From Gemella massiliensis (lineage in GTDB: Bacteria; Bacillota; Bacilli; Staphylococcales; Gemellaceae), in assembly GCF_900120125.1 (NCBI RefSeq), contig NZ_LT635546.1, positions 237,228 through 301,227 on the forward strand: 64,000 nucleotides of DNA. Reading direction: 5' to 3'. Made by a program: the position numbers and the translations under genes. Numbering within the stretch: position 1 is the first letter of the stretch; each line of letters starts with the position of its first letter. Under the pieces are notes generated by a model, which saw only the letters and a program-made list of their open reading frames with translations, ran no database searches and was not told where the DNA came from. This document shows, in pieces, positions 16,156 to 26,282 of the stretch.

Positions 16156-17292
16156 TTGGGATTTTTTGGTAAAAAAAAAGAAATCGATATACTCCTGGAT
16201 TTAGATTTAATAGAAACTAGTTATGAAAATGTTCATATGAAAAATATGGCGTTGCACACAAATATAGATCTTATTGCAAGAACAATTTCACAATTAGAAT
16301 TTTTAGTTGTGAAAAATGGAAAATATATCAAAGATAGATTGTATTATAAATTAAATGTTAAACCTAATAAAAATCAAAATTCGTATGAGTTTTGGAAACA
16401 ATTTGTAGAAAATATTTTTTATGAAAATGAATGTTTAATTATTAAAACTGATTCAGATGATTTAGTTATTGCTGACGATTTTTATAGAGAAAAATCAGCA
16501 TTATATGAAGATAAATTTTCTAATGTTCAAATTGATACATTCAGATACGAAAGAGATTTTTATAGTGAAAGTGTTTTGTATTTTCAATATAGTAACCGTC
16601 GTTTACAAAATTTTGTAAATGGATTATATAAAGATTATGGCGAGCTTTTTACAAGAATGGTTGCATTTCAAAAAAGGAAATCTCAAGTAAGAGGAATTAC
16701 TAGGATAGATTCAACAAAATATGATAAGAATAAAAGTCATGAAATACAAGAATATATTAATAAATTGACTAAAACTTTTAGAGATCAAGAATATGCTAAT
16801 GTTCCAATGCAAGACGGTTTTGATTATACAGAAGTTAACAAAAACAATATAAAAACAGAGTCTGTTGATGAGGTGTCAAAAGTAGTAAATAATTTCACCA
16901 ATCATATAGCAAATTGTTTGGGCATTCCTATAGGTCTATTGAGTGGCAACTTAGCAGATGTTGAAAAGCAAACAGATAATTATATGCGATTTTGTATCAA
17001 TCCTTTAATTAAATTTATTATTTCTGAATTTAACGGTAAATTTTTCACAGAAAAAGAAATATTAAACGGAGATGGATTAGAGGCAAACACAACACCTATA
17101 ATGATTTATAACGTATTTAATTCTGCAAGTTCCATTGATAAGTTAATTGCTAGTGGAATGTATACGATTAATGAATTAAGATTAAAATTAGGTGATAAAT
17201 TATCTGATGATGAACTTGCTAATAAACATCACATAACTAAAAACTATCAAACTTTAGGAGGAGGTGAACAAAGTGCCAAAGGAGAAAATTGA
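16156..17292 (+). CDS. Portal protein
   Basis: This 378-residue HK97-type portal starts with TTG at 16156 (GFFGKKKEID) behind AGAGGTGAG. Conserved portions include the central NHIANCLGIPIGLLSG segment and the QTDNYMRFCINPLI helix. It forms the dodecameric DNA entry ring. The 3' end overlaps the protease gene. Confidence 0.9.
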   Translation: MGFFGKKKEIDILLDLDLIETSYENVHMKNMALHTNIDLIARTISQLEFLVVKNGKYIKDRLYYKLNVKPNKNQNSYEFWKQFVENIFYENECLIIKTDSDDLVIADDFYREKSALYEDKFSNVQIDTFRYERDFYSESVLYFQYSNRRLQNFVNGLYKDYGELFTRMVAFQKRKSQVRGITRIDSTKYDKNKSHEIQEYINKLTKTFRDQEYANVPMQDGFDYTEVNKNNIKTESVDEVSKVVNNFTNHIANCLGIPIGLLSGNLADVEKQTDNYMRFCINPLIKFIISEFNGKFFTEKEILNGDGLEANTTPIMIYNVFNSASSIDKLIASGMYTINELRLKLGDKLSDDELANKHHITKNYQTLGGGEQSAKGEN

Positions 17293-17977
17293 TTACTTTT
17301 TTAATTCTGTACAAAAGGATGAAAGAATAGAACTAACAATTAGAGGAGCGATAGGAGAAAGTACATATTTCTATGAAGCGACCTCAGCAAAAGATGTAAA
17401 AGAAGCATTAGAAAACTCTATCGGAGATATTCATATTTTTTTAAACAGTGGTGGAGGAGATGTTTTCCAAGGGATAGAAATTTACAATTATTTAAAAAAT
17501 CTATCTAATAATGTTACTGTTGAAGTAACAGGTACTGCTTGCAGTGCAGCTTCTATAGTTGCAATGGGTGCAAATAAACTGATTATGAATACTGGAACTT
17601 CGCTTATGATTCATGAAGCTTCAACATTTGTATGGGGGAATAAAAATGAACTTAAGAAAACATTAGGGGCTTTAGAAACAATAGATCAATCTATTGTCGA
17701 TATTTATAACGAAAAAACAGGAATTGATAAAGTAGAATTAGAGAACTACCTTTCTAACGAAACATGGATTACGGCAGAAGAAGCAGTTGAACTTGGTTTT
17801 GCAGACGAGAAAAAAGAAAATAGTAAGAGAGATAATATAAAAGAAGATGTAGCAACAAATGTTATCATCAATCAATTGTGTAAAAACGAAGAATTTATAC
17901 AAAAAATTTCTAACTTATTAAATAATGAAAATAAAAAAAATGAAGAAACTTCCAACAACAGTTGTTTCTTTTTATGA
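17273..17977 (+). CDS. ClpP-like head maturation protease
   Basis: GTG at 17273 is placed 5 bases after AGGAGGAGGTGA; an earlier in-frame GTG overlaps that site. The ClpP fold is clear: LNSGGGDVFQGIEIYNYL, nucleophile Ser in ACSAASIVAMGANK and catalytic His in LMIHEAST. It cleaves the scaffold part of capsid protein during prohead maturation. It lies directly before the capsid gene. Confidence 0.92.
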   Translation: MPKEKIDYFFNSVQKDERIELTIRGAIGESTYFYEATSAKDVKEALENSIGDIHIFLNSGGGDVFQGIEIYNYLKNLSNNVTVEVTGTACSAASIVAMGANKLIMNTGTSLMIHEASTFVWGNKNELKKTLGALETIDQSIVDIYNEKTGIDKVELENYLSNETWITAEEAVELGFADEKKENSKRDNIKEDVATNVIINQLCKNEEFIQKISNLLNNENKKNEETSNNSCFFL

Positions 17978-17990
17978 TGGAGGAAAATAA

Positions 17991-19145
17991 ATGACAATAA
18001 AATTTAAAAATTTTGAAGAAAAAAAACGTGCATATGCTAATTCAGTTATTAACAATGAATCAAAAGAAAAGCAAGGCGAAGCATTTGAAGAAATGATGTC
18101 GACAATGGTTGATGAAATCAGGGAAAATATTTTAGCGAATGTAAATACAAAAAATGCTGATAATGTGATTTTAAGTAATAGAGGGCAAGAAGTATTAACA
18201 TCTGAAGAATTAAAATTCTTTAATACAGTAATTGAAGAAGGCGGGTTCAAAGAAAATGATACTCTACCAAAAACAACTCAAGAGCGAGTATTTAAAGATT
18301 TAGTAGAAGACCATCCGCTATTATCTAAATTAGGATTACAAAATTATGGTGCTATTACAGAATTTATTTACGGTATCCCAGAAGGAGCAGCTGTTTGGGG
18401 TGAATTATTTGGAGCAGTTCAAGGCAGCTTAAATGCTAACTTTAGAAAAGAAAAAATCAGTCAATACAAACTTACAGCATTCTTTGCAGTTTCTAATGAT
18501 ATGTTGTCATTGGGACCGGTTTGGGTAGAAACTTATGTAAGAACATTTCTTGTAGAAGCATTAAAAGTAGCTTTAGAAAAAGCATTTATTTTAGGGGACG
18601 GGAAAAACCAACCTATTGGGCTAAATCGTGATTTACTAGCTGCAGTTAATCAAGGAAAATATGCTGAAAAAACATCAGCTGGAACTTTAACATTTAAAGA
18701 TAGCCTAACGATTATTGATGAAATAGCGGGAGTTCATAAAAAACTTGCTAAATACAAACGTTTGAAAAAAGATGGAGTTACCGAAGAAGATGATTTCAAA
18801 GCTAGAAATATTTCTGGTAAAGTAGTTATGTTAATTAATCCGTTTGATTATTATGATATTATGGCAAGAGCGACTACTCAAAACGCGGCTGGTGCATTTA
18901 TTACCGCTTTACCGTTTAATCCAACAATAATTGAATCTATATTCGTTCCAACTGGAAAAGTCATTTTCTTTATTGAAGGTGAATATATGGCGATAACAGG
19001 TGGTAATTTTGGTATTAACAAATTTACCGAAACATTAGCAATGGAAGACGCAACATTATATATTACTAAAATGTATGCTAACGGCAAACCTACAGATAAT
19101 TATGCTGCACAAATCTATGATTTAAATATTACACCACGAGCATAA
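17991..19145 (+). CDS. Major capsid protein, HK97 fold
   Basis: This 384-residue protein has a helical N-terminal delta or scaffold region (about 1-100, rich in Glu/Lys) expected to be removed by the upstream protease. The HK97-type shell domain follows from about residue 100 (TLPKTTQERVFKDLVEDHPL, then LGDGKNQPIGLNRD). It assembles the icosahedral head. Confidence 0.95.
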   Translation: MTIKFKNFEEKKRAYANSVINNESKEKQGEAFEEMMSTMVDEIRENILANVNTKNADNVILSNRGQEVLTSEELKFFNTVIEEGGFKENDTLPKTTQERVFKDLVEDHPLLSKLGLQNYGAITEFIYGIPEGAAVWGELFGAVQGSLNANFRKEKISQYKLTAFFAVSNDMLSLGPVWVETYVRTFLVEALKVALEKAFILGDGKNQPIGLNRDLLAAVNQGKYAEKTSAGTLTFKDSLTIIDEIAGVHKKLAKYKRLKKDGVTEEDDFKARNISGKVVMLINPFDYYDIMARATTQNAAGAFITALPFNPTIIESIFVPTGKVIFFIEGEYMAITGGNFGINKFTETLAMEDATLYITKMYANGKPTDNYAAQIYDLNITPRA

Positions 19146-19158
19146 GGAGGTATAATAA

Positions 19159-19368
19159 ATGGTTAAAGTTAAAATTTTAAATAACTTTTTGAATAAATAC
19201 ACTGATGAAGAATATAAAGCGGGGGCTATTGTAGATTTTTCTAAAGATAGACTTGAAGAAATTGAAAAAAACTTATCGGATCATGATAAAAAATTCGTTC
19301 AAAAAGTAAGAAATATTGACCCAGAAGAAGAAACATCTGAAGAACAACTAGAAGAAGCGGAAGAATAA
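19159..19368 (+). CDS. Hypothetical head-region protein
   Basis: This 69-residue protein has a very acidic C-terminus (PEEETSEEQLEEAEE). A GGAGG site precedes the ATG, and it lies between the capsid and head-tail connector genes. Such small genes are common here, but the role is unknown. Confidence 0.65.
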   Translation: MVKVKILNNFLNKYTDEEYKAGAIVDFSKDRLEEIEKNLSDHDKKFVQKVRNIDPEEETSEEQLEEAEE

Positions 19369-19371
19369 TCT

Positions 19372-19632
19372 ATGAATGATTTATTAAAGAAATTAAAAGA
19401 TAGATTACATATTTTACATGGTGATGAAGATGAGCAACTTAAACAGTTGCTTTCTTCGTCTATTTTTTCATTAAAAATTCAGTGCGGTAATTTTGATGTA
19501 GAAACTAATCTTTTAGCACAAGAACTTGTTTTTGAGAGAGTTAGATATGCCTACAATGATAGTTTAGAATATTTCGATAAGAATTTCAGAACACAGATTA
19601 TTAATCTTGCTTTAACATTAGGGGAAACATAA
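19372..19632 (+). CDS. Head-tail connector (gp6-like)
   Basis: This 86-residue all-alpha protein (MNDLLKKLKDRLHILHGDED, then LAQELVFERVRYAYND) matches the pattern and place of HK97 gp6-like adaptors that dock on the portal. It shares its last base with the following ATG. Confidence 0.8.
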   Translation: MNDLLKKLKDRLHILHGDEDEQLKQLLSSSIFSLKIQCGNFDVETNLLAQELVFERVRYAYNDSLEYFDKNFRTQIINLALTLGET

Positions 19633-20000
19633 TGATAAATTTAGGAAAAAAACAAGAAAAAATTAATCAGACATATAATGATGGAATAGTAAAGTTTGTA
19701 AAGTATGAATTTGAAAAAGATGAATTTAATACTAAACTAACTACTAAAATTGAAAAAGAAATAAAAAGTTTTTGGTTTAGAAAGTTAGGAATAACATCTA
19801 TAGAACAATATCAAGCTCTACAAGTTGATACAGAAGTATCTAGGAGAATAGCTATTCGATTATTTCCAAGAATAGATTATTATATTCTAAGTGATTTATT
19901 TATCGTTATTAAAAATAAAATTTATACTATTTCAAGGGTATATCACAACCATACGAAAAATGAAACTGAATTATCTTTAGTTGAGGTGATTAAAAAATGA
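19632..20000 (+). CDS. Head closure or head-tail adaptor protein
   Basis: This 122-residue protein is beta-rich in the C-terminal half (IKNKIYTISRVYHNHTKNE), consistent with head closure proteins that follow gp6 in siphophages. Assignment rests mainly on order and size. Confidence 0.65.
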   Translation: MINLGKKQEKINQTYNDGIVKFVKYEFEKDEFNTKLTTKIEKEIKSFWFRKLGITSIEQYQALQVDTEVSRRIAIRLFPRIDYYILSDLFIVIKNKIYTISRVYHNHTKNETELSLVEVIKK

Positions 20001-20341
20001 CAACTAAAAAAATGATTTTTAACACTATTCAATCTTTAGGGTTGAACATTCCACTTTCTTATGGATTCAGTGATAATGAGGCATTTCCTAAATTAGTTTA
20101 CTTTCATGTACATACTAATGAAAGTAGGCTTTCTAACCAGAAAAAAATAAAGCGTCATACATATCAATTGAATTTTTATGATTTTAAACCACATGATCTT
20201 GATAATTCTGAAATACTTATAAAACTTCAAGAAACTATAGAAAATACAACATTAAATACAAGTTCTTGGCAAGAGGTGATTGATGTAGATCCAGAAACAA
20301 AGGATACGCAGTTCATGTATTTTATGGAGATTTATTCGTGA
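19997..20341 (+). CDS. Tail terminator or completion-like protein
   Basis: This 114-residue protein (MTTKKMIFNTIQSLGLNIPL, then HTYQLNFYDFKPHD) resembles tail-completion proteins that cap the tail tube. It precedes the gp10-like gene, whereas the usual siphophage order is the reverse. Ends overlap both neighbours by 4 bases. Confidence 0.6.
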   Translation: MTTKKMIFNTIQSLGLNIPLSYGFSDNEAFPKLVYFHVHTNESRLSNQKKIKRHTYQLNFYDFKPHDLDNSEILIKLQETIENTTLNTSSWQEVIDVDPETKDTQFMYFMEIYS

Positions 20342-20763
20342 GTAAAGAATTTGGATTTGATAAAGCTATCACTAGGTTAGAAAAGATAAGAAATAATGCA
20401 AATGGTGTAAATTTAATCATAGAAAAAGAAGCGGAAGAAATAAAAATAGATGCACAAAATATAGCAAAAAGTAAAGGATTAAAAGTAACAGGAAAAGGTA
20501 TTGCAGGTATAACAACCAAACATAACCCTTATGAGAGTATCGTGGGTTGGGCAAGCAGACCAAATTTACATTTATATTTTCATGAAATAGGATTTCATGC
20601 GGGTTTTTCTAAATCATCAGGAAGAGAACGTAGAGGTAAAAGAAAGCGTAAATATAAAAAAGGTACTAGAAAATACATTGCTCCAAAGCCTCATATTCGC
20701 CCTGCTGCAATAAAACACAAAAAAAGTTTTTCTAAAAAAATAAAAGAAAACTTATTAAAGTAA
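20338..20763 (+). CDS. HK97 gp10-like protein
   Basis: This 141-residue protein starts with GTG 20338 (MSKEFGFDKAITRLEKIRNN). The N-terminal helix and central H-NPYESIVGWASRPN strand fit the HK97 gp10 family of tail-completion proteins. A basic segment (ERRGKRKRKYKKGTRKY) and KPHIRPA follow. Roles in the head-tail interface are inferred. Confidence 0.8.
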   Translation: MSKEFGFDKAITRLEKIRNNANGVNLIIEKEAEEIKIDAQNIAKSKGLKVTGKGIAGITTKHNPYESIVGWASRPNLHLYFHEIGFHAGFSKSSGRERRGKRKRKYKKGTRKYIAPKPHIRPAAIKHKKSFSKKIKENLLK

Positions 20764-20775
20764 AGGAGAAATTAA

Positions 20776-21438
20776 ATGGCAGTAACAAAAGAAACAGTAA
20801 CTAAAGCATTATTAACTGGTGTAGGTGCTGGTTATTTACAAAAAGTTAAAACAGAAGCACTTAGTTCAAGTGGTTTAACTTATGAGGAAAAAGTTTTCGA
20901 AGTATATGCTATTGACAAAATAGCATTTAAAGGTCAAACAAAAAATAAAACAGTATATCTTTCTAATGTAAAAGCAAGAGATATTGTTAAATATTCAAGT
21001 GTAGAGATGACGGTTGACATTGGTTGGTTTCCAGATGGCTTTTTAGAAGAAGTAAGTGGAATGGTGAAATTAGCTAATGGAGCGTATGTTCAAGGGGATA
21101 GCCCGAAATATAAACAATTTAGATGGGCATTCCCAGTAACAGATGAAGATGGTCAAGAAATTATATATAATTTCCCAGTTTGCCAAATTGAAAACCCTGA
21201 CTTTAATGCTGAAACTGAAACAGATGAGAAAAAAGAAAATATTACTCAAGTAACCATCAAAGCTTATCCAGTTTCATCAGAAAAACGAAAATCTGTATTT
21301 AGTAAAATTGACTTACGAGAAACGACTAAATACGACAGGGAAAAATTACTTACATTAGGGTTTTACAACGCTGAAACATTAAAAGCATGTTTGAAAGATA
21401 GCGGAACACCTGATGACACAGTAGTACCGGAAGCATAA
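20776..21438 (+). CDS. Major tail protein
   Basis: This 220-residue beta-rich protein (VKARDIVKYSSVEMTVDIGW, then YPVSSEKRKSVFSKID) resembles phi13-type major tail proteins that polymerise into the tail tube. An AAAGGAG site precedes it, and a hairpin at 21443-21467 follows, as often happens after this highly expressed gene. Confidence 0.88.
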   Translation: MAVTKETVTKALLTGVGAGYLQKVKTEALSSSGLTYEEKVFEVYAIDKIAFKGQTKNKTVYLSNVKARDIVKYSSVEMTVDIGWFPDGFLEEVSGMVKLANGAYVQGDSPKYKQFRWAFPVTDEDGQEIIYNFPVCQIENPDFNAETETDEKKENITQVTIKAYPVSSEKRKSVFSKIDLRETTKYDREKLLTLGFYNAETLKACLKDSGTPDDTVVPEA

Positions 21439-21442
21439 TATT

Positions 21443-21467
21443 AAGGGCTAGCAAAGACTAGCCCTTT
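21443..21467 (+). terminator. Hairpin after the major tail gene
   Basis: AAGGGCTAG (21443-21451) pairs perfectly with CTAGCCCTT (21458-21466), followed by only a short T stretch. Likely a partial terminator reducing transcription into the downstream tail genes, or a 3' stabiliser. Confidence 0.6.
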
Positions 21468-21487
21468 TCAAAAAGGAGATTTTAACA

Positions 21488-21928
21488 ATGAGTATTTTTG
21501 TAAAAAATATAAAAACATTTGAAACAAATATTTTAGGTAAACCTATAAATTTAAAAGCTAATTTAGCAGTTTGGATTCATTTAGAAGCTGATTATGGAAT
21601 TAAACAAGGGCAATGGCAAGAAAAGTACGCAGAAGAACCATTCATTAGTAACGCTAAATTTTTAGCTTCAATTTTAAAAGCTAACGGCTATATAACAACT
21701 GTAAATGAAATTTTGGAAAATGTAACTGAATCTGAATTAGAAATTTTTTCTTTGGAATATCAAAAAGCAGTGTATGGAGATATTACCGAAATATTACTTA
21801 CGATGTTAGGGATAACAAGTGATAGTGAATTGGGAAAGAATATTTTAAATACACAGGTAAGCGAGCTCCTAGAAGAGAAAAAAACAGTTCAACTAGTGAG
21901 CAAGAAGAAAAAACACAAGAAGAAATAG
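21488..21928 (+). CDS. Tail assembly chaperone (G-like)
   Basis: This 146-residue protein between major tail and tape measure genes is the equivalent of lambda gpG. It ends in a lysine-rich tail (VSKKKKHKKK) that comes from reading a translationally out-of-frame A-rich stretch. The -1 frame continues to 22113, giving the gpGT form. Confidence 0.85.
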   Translation: MSIFVKNIKTFETNILGKPINLKANLAVWIHLEADYGIKQGQWQEKYAEEPFISNAKFLASILKANGYITTVNEILENVTESELEIFSLEYQKAVYGDITEILLTMLGITSDSELGKNILNTQVSELLEEKKTVQLVSKKKKHKKK

Positions 21929-22113
21929 ATTGGGATGAGTTGTATTATAGATGTAAAACTTGGTTTGGAATGAATTTGGATGAATTTTTATATGAGTATA
22001 ATTTGGATTATATAATATATATGCATAATAAATATATAAATGAAAATTATAATCAAACTGATCAATCTGAATCAGAAGAAGTTATAACAACAAATTTCAG
22101 TAATATACTTTAA
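21885..22113 (+). CDS. T extension of the tail chaperone, by -1 frameshift
   Basis: The -1 frame is open across the end of the G-like gene and continues EEIDWDELYYRCKTWFGMNL to TAA at 22111-22113. It has no start of its own. Candidate slip sites are the A7 run at 21878-21884 and the A6 run at 21908-21913. Such a frameshifted GT protein is general in long-tailed phages and acts with the tape measure. Confidence 0.8.
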
Positions 22114-22124
22114 GGAGGTAAAAG

Positions 22125-25100
22125 ATGGCGGAATACTTGGATAAGATTGGCGTAGTATTAACTGCTGATGGGGTAGGTACTTTTACTTCTGCAATAAAGC
22201 AAGGTGAAAATGCTTTAAAAAGATTACAAGCTGAAACTAAAAGGAATATAGCAGCTTTGGGTAATGGTGGTAGAGCCTACGATTCTTATAAGATTAAAAT
22301 TCAAGGCTTAACATCTCAAATGAATCAGTCCGCAACTAATGTCAATAACTTAAAAAATAAATATGATTCATTAAAACAATCTACGAGCCAAATTCCAAAA
22401 GAAATAGATAAACTATCTAATAGTTTAAAACAAAAACAATCAGTATTAAAAACAAATGGTGCTATCTTACAAAGTCAACGACAACATTTAAAACATCTAG
22501 AAGAGACTTATGGTAAGAATAGTGAAGCTGTTAAAAAATATAAAGAAACTGTGACGGCTAGCGGTAAAGTATACAAAGAAACTGAAAAAGAAGCTAAAAC
22601 TTTAGAAAGTCAAATTAAAGGACTAAATTCGACTTTAAATAGTCAAGAGAAAGAATTAACAACTTTACCTACTAAAATTGCTAATGCTGAAACTAGTTAT
22701 TTTAAATTAAGAAATGCTGTAGAAAGTACACATGCATCATTTAGAAATAGTGGCGGGCGATTAGCTGATGTTGCCAAAAATTTTGAAAATACAGGAACTA
22801 AAGTTCAAAACTTTGGGCAAGGTATGACAAGGGTGGGCGATGGAATAACAAAAGCAACAGCTGGAATATCAGCAGGAATGCTATTAGCTGGTAAGAGTGC
22901 CATTAATTTTGAAAGTGATTTTGCTGGTGTAGTAAAAACAGTAAATGGTACTCCAGAAGAATTAAACAAAATACGTCAAAGTTTACTAGATTTATCAACA
23001 CAGATACCGGTAAGTGCAAATGAATTAGCTAAAATCGGCGAGATTGCAGGACAATTAGGTATTAAAAAAGAAAATATAGTTGATTTTACTAAAACAATAG
23101 CTGACTTAGGAGCAACAACTAATTTAAGCGGAGAAGAAGCAGCAACCTCATTATCTCAATTTATGAACGTAATGGGTACTGCTCAAAATAAAATTCAAAA
23201 CCTTGGATCAACAGTAGTTGCATTAGGAAATAATTTTGCTACTAATGAGCGAGATATTGTTGCTATGTCCCAAAGGCTTTCAGGTATGGGAAAACAAACT
23301 AATATGGCAGAAGCTGATGTATTAGGCTTGGCTGCTGCTATGAGTTCTGTAGGTATTGAAGCCGAAGCAGGTGGTAGTGCCATGACCCAAAGTATGACTA
23401 AAATGCAAAATGCAGTAATGGGTGGCGGTAAAGAATTAAGTGCTTTTGCTAAAGCAGCAGGAGTAAGCACAACTGAATTTGCTAAAGCCTTTAATGATAG
23501 ACCGGTAAAAGCATTAGAACTATTATTATCTGGGCTTAAAAAAGTAAAAGATAATGGCGGAAATGTTAACGAAGTATTAGCTAGCCTAGGAATAACAGGG
23601 ATTCGTGAGGCTGACGCAATCAAACGATTAACAGGAGCCTTGGGTGGCGATAGTGGGCTTGGTAGAGCGTTAGATATTGCTAATAAAGGTTGGGAAGAGA
23701 ACACAGCCCTAACTAATGAGGCTAATATCCGATATCAAACAACAGCTAGTAAGTTGCAAATCGCTAAAAACGAAATTCAAAAGATGGCTATTGAGTTAGG
23801 TTCTCAATTGTTACCTAAACTTGTAGAAGTATTGCAACATTCGAAACCTTTGGTAAAAACAGTAGGTGATATGATGGTATGGTTTAGTAAATTGCCACCA
23901 GCTATACAGGTTGCAGTATTAGGAATGGGACCGTTTTTATCAATTACAGGAAGATTGACGAATGGAATCGGCAGTGGAATTAAGAGTATAAGTAGTCTTA
24001 TAAAATGGATAGGGAAAATAACAACAGGTAAAGCTGTTAAAGATATTGCAAAATTAAGCACCGAAATAGCAGGAGTAGGGACTCAAGCAACAAGAGCAGG
24101 GGGAATGGCTTCGGCTTTTGTAAATCCATATATTGCAGGAGCAGCATTAATAGGAGCAGCATTTGCAGGAATAGGGTATTTAATATATCGGGAAATGACT
24201 AAAGACAGTCGTAATCATGAGGCGGCAGTTGAACAAACAAACGGGAAATATAAAGAGTGGTATGATGAAGTTAGAAAAGGTGCTGAAAGTTCAGGGAATG
24301 CTATTGATAGATTGAAAGGATCGGTTGAGAAAAATACGCAATCTATTGTAGAAGAAACTAAAAAAATAAGAGAAGCTAACACATCTATTATGGAAAACTT
24401 GGATGAAAATTTCAAAAAAGGTGCTTGGTATGAAAAAGACGGAGTGTTTAGAAAAAAACTTAAAGAGAATTTAAGTTTGAGTGATGATGATGTCAATGAG
24501 ATAGAAAGCAAGTTTAAAAATTTTGGAATAATGATAGGCAACTCTTTATCTAATATTCAATCAACTTATTTAGAAAATAAAAAAATAACTTCTGATTATG
24601 CTTTAACTCAAATTAAAGCAATAAATGATGTAGCATTAACTTCTGTTGAAAGTTTTGAAAAACGTAGAAAAGCGGAACAAGACAGATTAAATCAATTAAA
24701 AGCTAATGGGTTAATCGAAGAAGCGGAATACAAAAAACAATCAGAAGTAGTTAAACAAAGTTTTGACGAGCAAATAAAAAATGTAAGAGAAACTCAAAAT
24801 AGAATTAAAGAAATTTTAACAAGAGCAGGTAAGGAGAATAGAAGTTTAACAACTCAAGAAATGGCTGAATTAGAAGCTCTATATAAAAAATTAGGTAAAA
24901 GTGCTACTGAAGCAGCAACTGATAGTAAGACGGCACAAAAGGCAATGCAAGAAGCTTTGGAAGAAACAGCATTAACAGCTAAAATTGCTGCCTTGAAACA
25001 CATCGGATTAATTACTAGCCAAAAAGAAGAGTATATTAAAAACTTAGGATCGATGGAAGAAAAGGTCAAAGAAGTTGATGAGATATTAAAAAATTGGACT

Positions 25101-26282
25101 GCTCATAGTGATATAAAAAGTATAGGAATTAGCTATGAAGATCAAGATTTAATTTTTAATTTTAAAAGCGATTATGAAAGAGCCTTGGCGTTTCCTGATA
25201 TTTTAAAAGCAATTAAAATAGCGGAAGACCAAGGTCGAACTATTAAAATGACAAAAGAAGATCTTGAGTGGTTGGACAAAAAAGGTATTAAGCCGAAAAA
25301 TGTTGAAATAGTTGATAAAGCTAGTTTACCTTTAGATAATATTAATAAAAAAGTAGAGGTATTTAATCAAGTTAGTTTGCCTCCTAAATCAATAATGTTC
25401 AATGACCAAAGTAATGTTATTGATAATGTTTTTTCGAAAATATTAAATTATAACAATACAAATGTAACTGATAAAAATTTAACTGCTACAGATCAAGCTA
25501 GTCAACCTATCAGCAATGCACAAAATAAATTAAATGTATTCAATGGTACTAATCCTGTTGATAAAATATTGAACGCAACTGGGAATACTACATCATTTAC
25601 CCAAGAAGCTACTAATACGTTGAATAACTATAACAATACAAATCCTAGCACTAAAAGTATTATGACCCAAGGGAATACAACACCTTTTACTAATCAGGCG
25701 ACAAGTGCATTGAATAATTATTCAGCAACAAATCCAGGTACTAAACATTTAGAAGCAGAAGATAATGTAAGTTATAAAGCTAATAATGCTAATAATTCTA
25801 TTAGAAGTATCCCTACATTTTGGCGATCAGTAATTAATGTTGCTGCAAGTGGTCCTATATCTTTATTACAAAAATTAGGATTATTCGCTCAAGGTGGAAA
25901 AATTGATTTTTACGCATACGGTGGAAATGTAGATATGTTTGCAAACGGTGGACAAATAGGAACTTCTCAAAATTTACCGCCAAGGTATACCGGTATTGTA
26001 GGGGAGGCTGGCCCAGAATTATTTCAAGTAACAAAACGAGGCGTTAATATAACACCGTTATCAACTCGTGAAAAGATACAAGGGATAAGTGGTAAGTTAT
26101 CAGAATATACTAATAATCAATCGCCTGAAATTAATGTAACTATCAATATAACAGGTAACAACATTAGTAACAAGGAGGATATAAATACATTAGCTTCAGA
26201 AGTCGAAACTAGATTAGTTAGAAAAATGAAAGAATTTAAAAATATGAATTTTGGAGGTGGTAGCAATGTCGTTACATTATAA
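22125..26282 (+). CDS. Tape measure protein
   Basis: This 1385-residue protein starts behind AAGGAGGTAAAAG. It has an N-terminal coiled coil to about residue 200 and a phage minor tail TP901-type core at about 235-560 (NFESDFAGVVKTVNGTPEEL, then LSQFMNVMGTAQNK). Hydrophobic segments lie at about 590-720, more coiled coil follows, and then Asn/Thr-rich repeats (TNPSTKSIMTQGNTTPFT) near 1140-1220. It sets tail length and is ejected with the DNA. Confidence 0.95.
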   Translation: MAEYLDKIGVVLTADGVGTFTSAIKQGENALKRLQAETKRNIAALGNGGRAYDSYKIKIQGLTSQMNQSATNVNNLKNKYDSLKQSTSQIPKEIDKLSNSLKQKQSVLKTNGAILQSQRQHLKHLEETYGKNSEAVKKYKETVTASGKVYKETEKEAKTLESQIKGLNSTLNSQEKELTTLPTKIANAETSYFKLRNAVESTHASFRNSGGRLADVAKNFENTGTKVQNFGQGMTRVGDGITKATAGISAGMLLAGKSAINFESDFAGVVKTVNGTPEELNKIRQSLLDLSTQIPVSANELAKIGEIAGQLGIKKENIVDFTKTIADLGATTNLSGEEAATSLSQFMNVMGTAQNKIQNLGSTVVALGNNFATNERDIVAMSQRLSGMGKQTNMAEADVLGLAAAMSSVGIEAEAGGSAMTQSMTKMQNAVMGGGKELSAFAKAAGVSTTEFAKAFNDRPVKALELLLSGLKKVKDNGGNVNEVLASLGITGIREADAIKRLTGALGGDSGLGRALDIANKGWEENTALTNEANIRYQTTASKLQIAKNEIQKMAIELGSQLLPKLVEVLQHSKPLVKTVGDMMVWFSKLPPAIQVAVLGMGPFLSITGRLTNGIGSGIKSISSLIKWIGKITTGKAVKDIAKLSTEIAGVGTQATRAGGMASAFVNPYIAGAALIGAAFAGIGYLIYREMTKDSRNHEAAVEQTNGKYKEWYDEVRKGAESSGNAIDRLKGSVEKNTQSIVEETKKIREANTSIMENLDENFKKGAWYEKDGVFRKKLKENLSLSDDDVNEIESKFKNFGIMIGNSLSNIQSTYLENKKITSDYALTQIKAINDVALTSVESFEKRRKAEQDRLNQLKANGLIEEAEYKKQSEVVKQSFDEQIKNVRETQNRIKEILTRAGKENRSLTTQEMAELEALYKKLGKSATEAATDSKTAQKAMQEALEETALTAKIAALKHIGLITSQKEEYIKNLGSMEEKVKEVDEILKNWTAHSDIKSIGISYEDQDLIFNFKSDYERALAFPDILKAIKIAEDQGRTIKMTKEDLEWLDKKGIKPKNVEIVDKASLPLDNINKKVEVFNQVSLPPKSIMFNDQSNVIDNVFSKILNYNNTNVTDKNLTATDQASQPISNAQNKLNVFNGTNPVDKILNATGNTTSFTQEATNTLNNYNNTNPSTKSIMTQGNTTPFTNQATSALNNYSATNPGTKHLEAEDNVSYKANNANNSIRSIPTFWRSVINVAASGPISLLQKLGLFAQGGKIDFYAYGGNVDMFANGGQIGTSQNLPPRYTGIVGEAGPELFQVTKRGVNITPLSTREKIQGISGKLSEYTNNQSPEINVTINITGNNISNKEDINTLASEVETRLVRKMKEFKNMNFGGGSNVVTL

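Noticed and set aside
23195-23704. Long minus-strand ORF in the tape measure gene
   Set aside because: Shadow frame of a long coding sequence; low-complexity product and no start signal.
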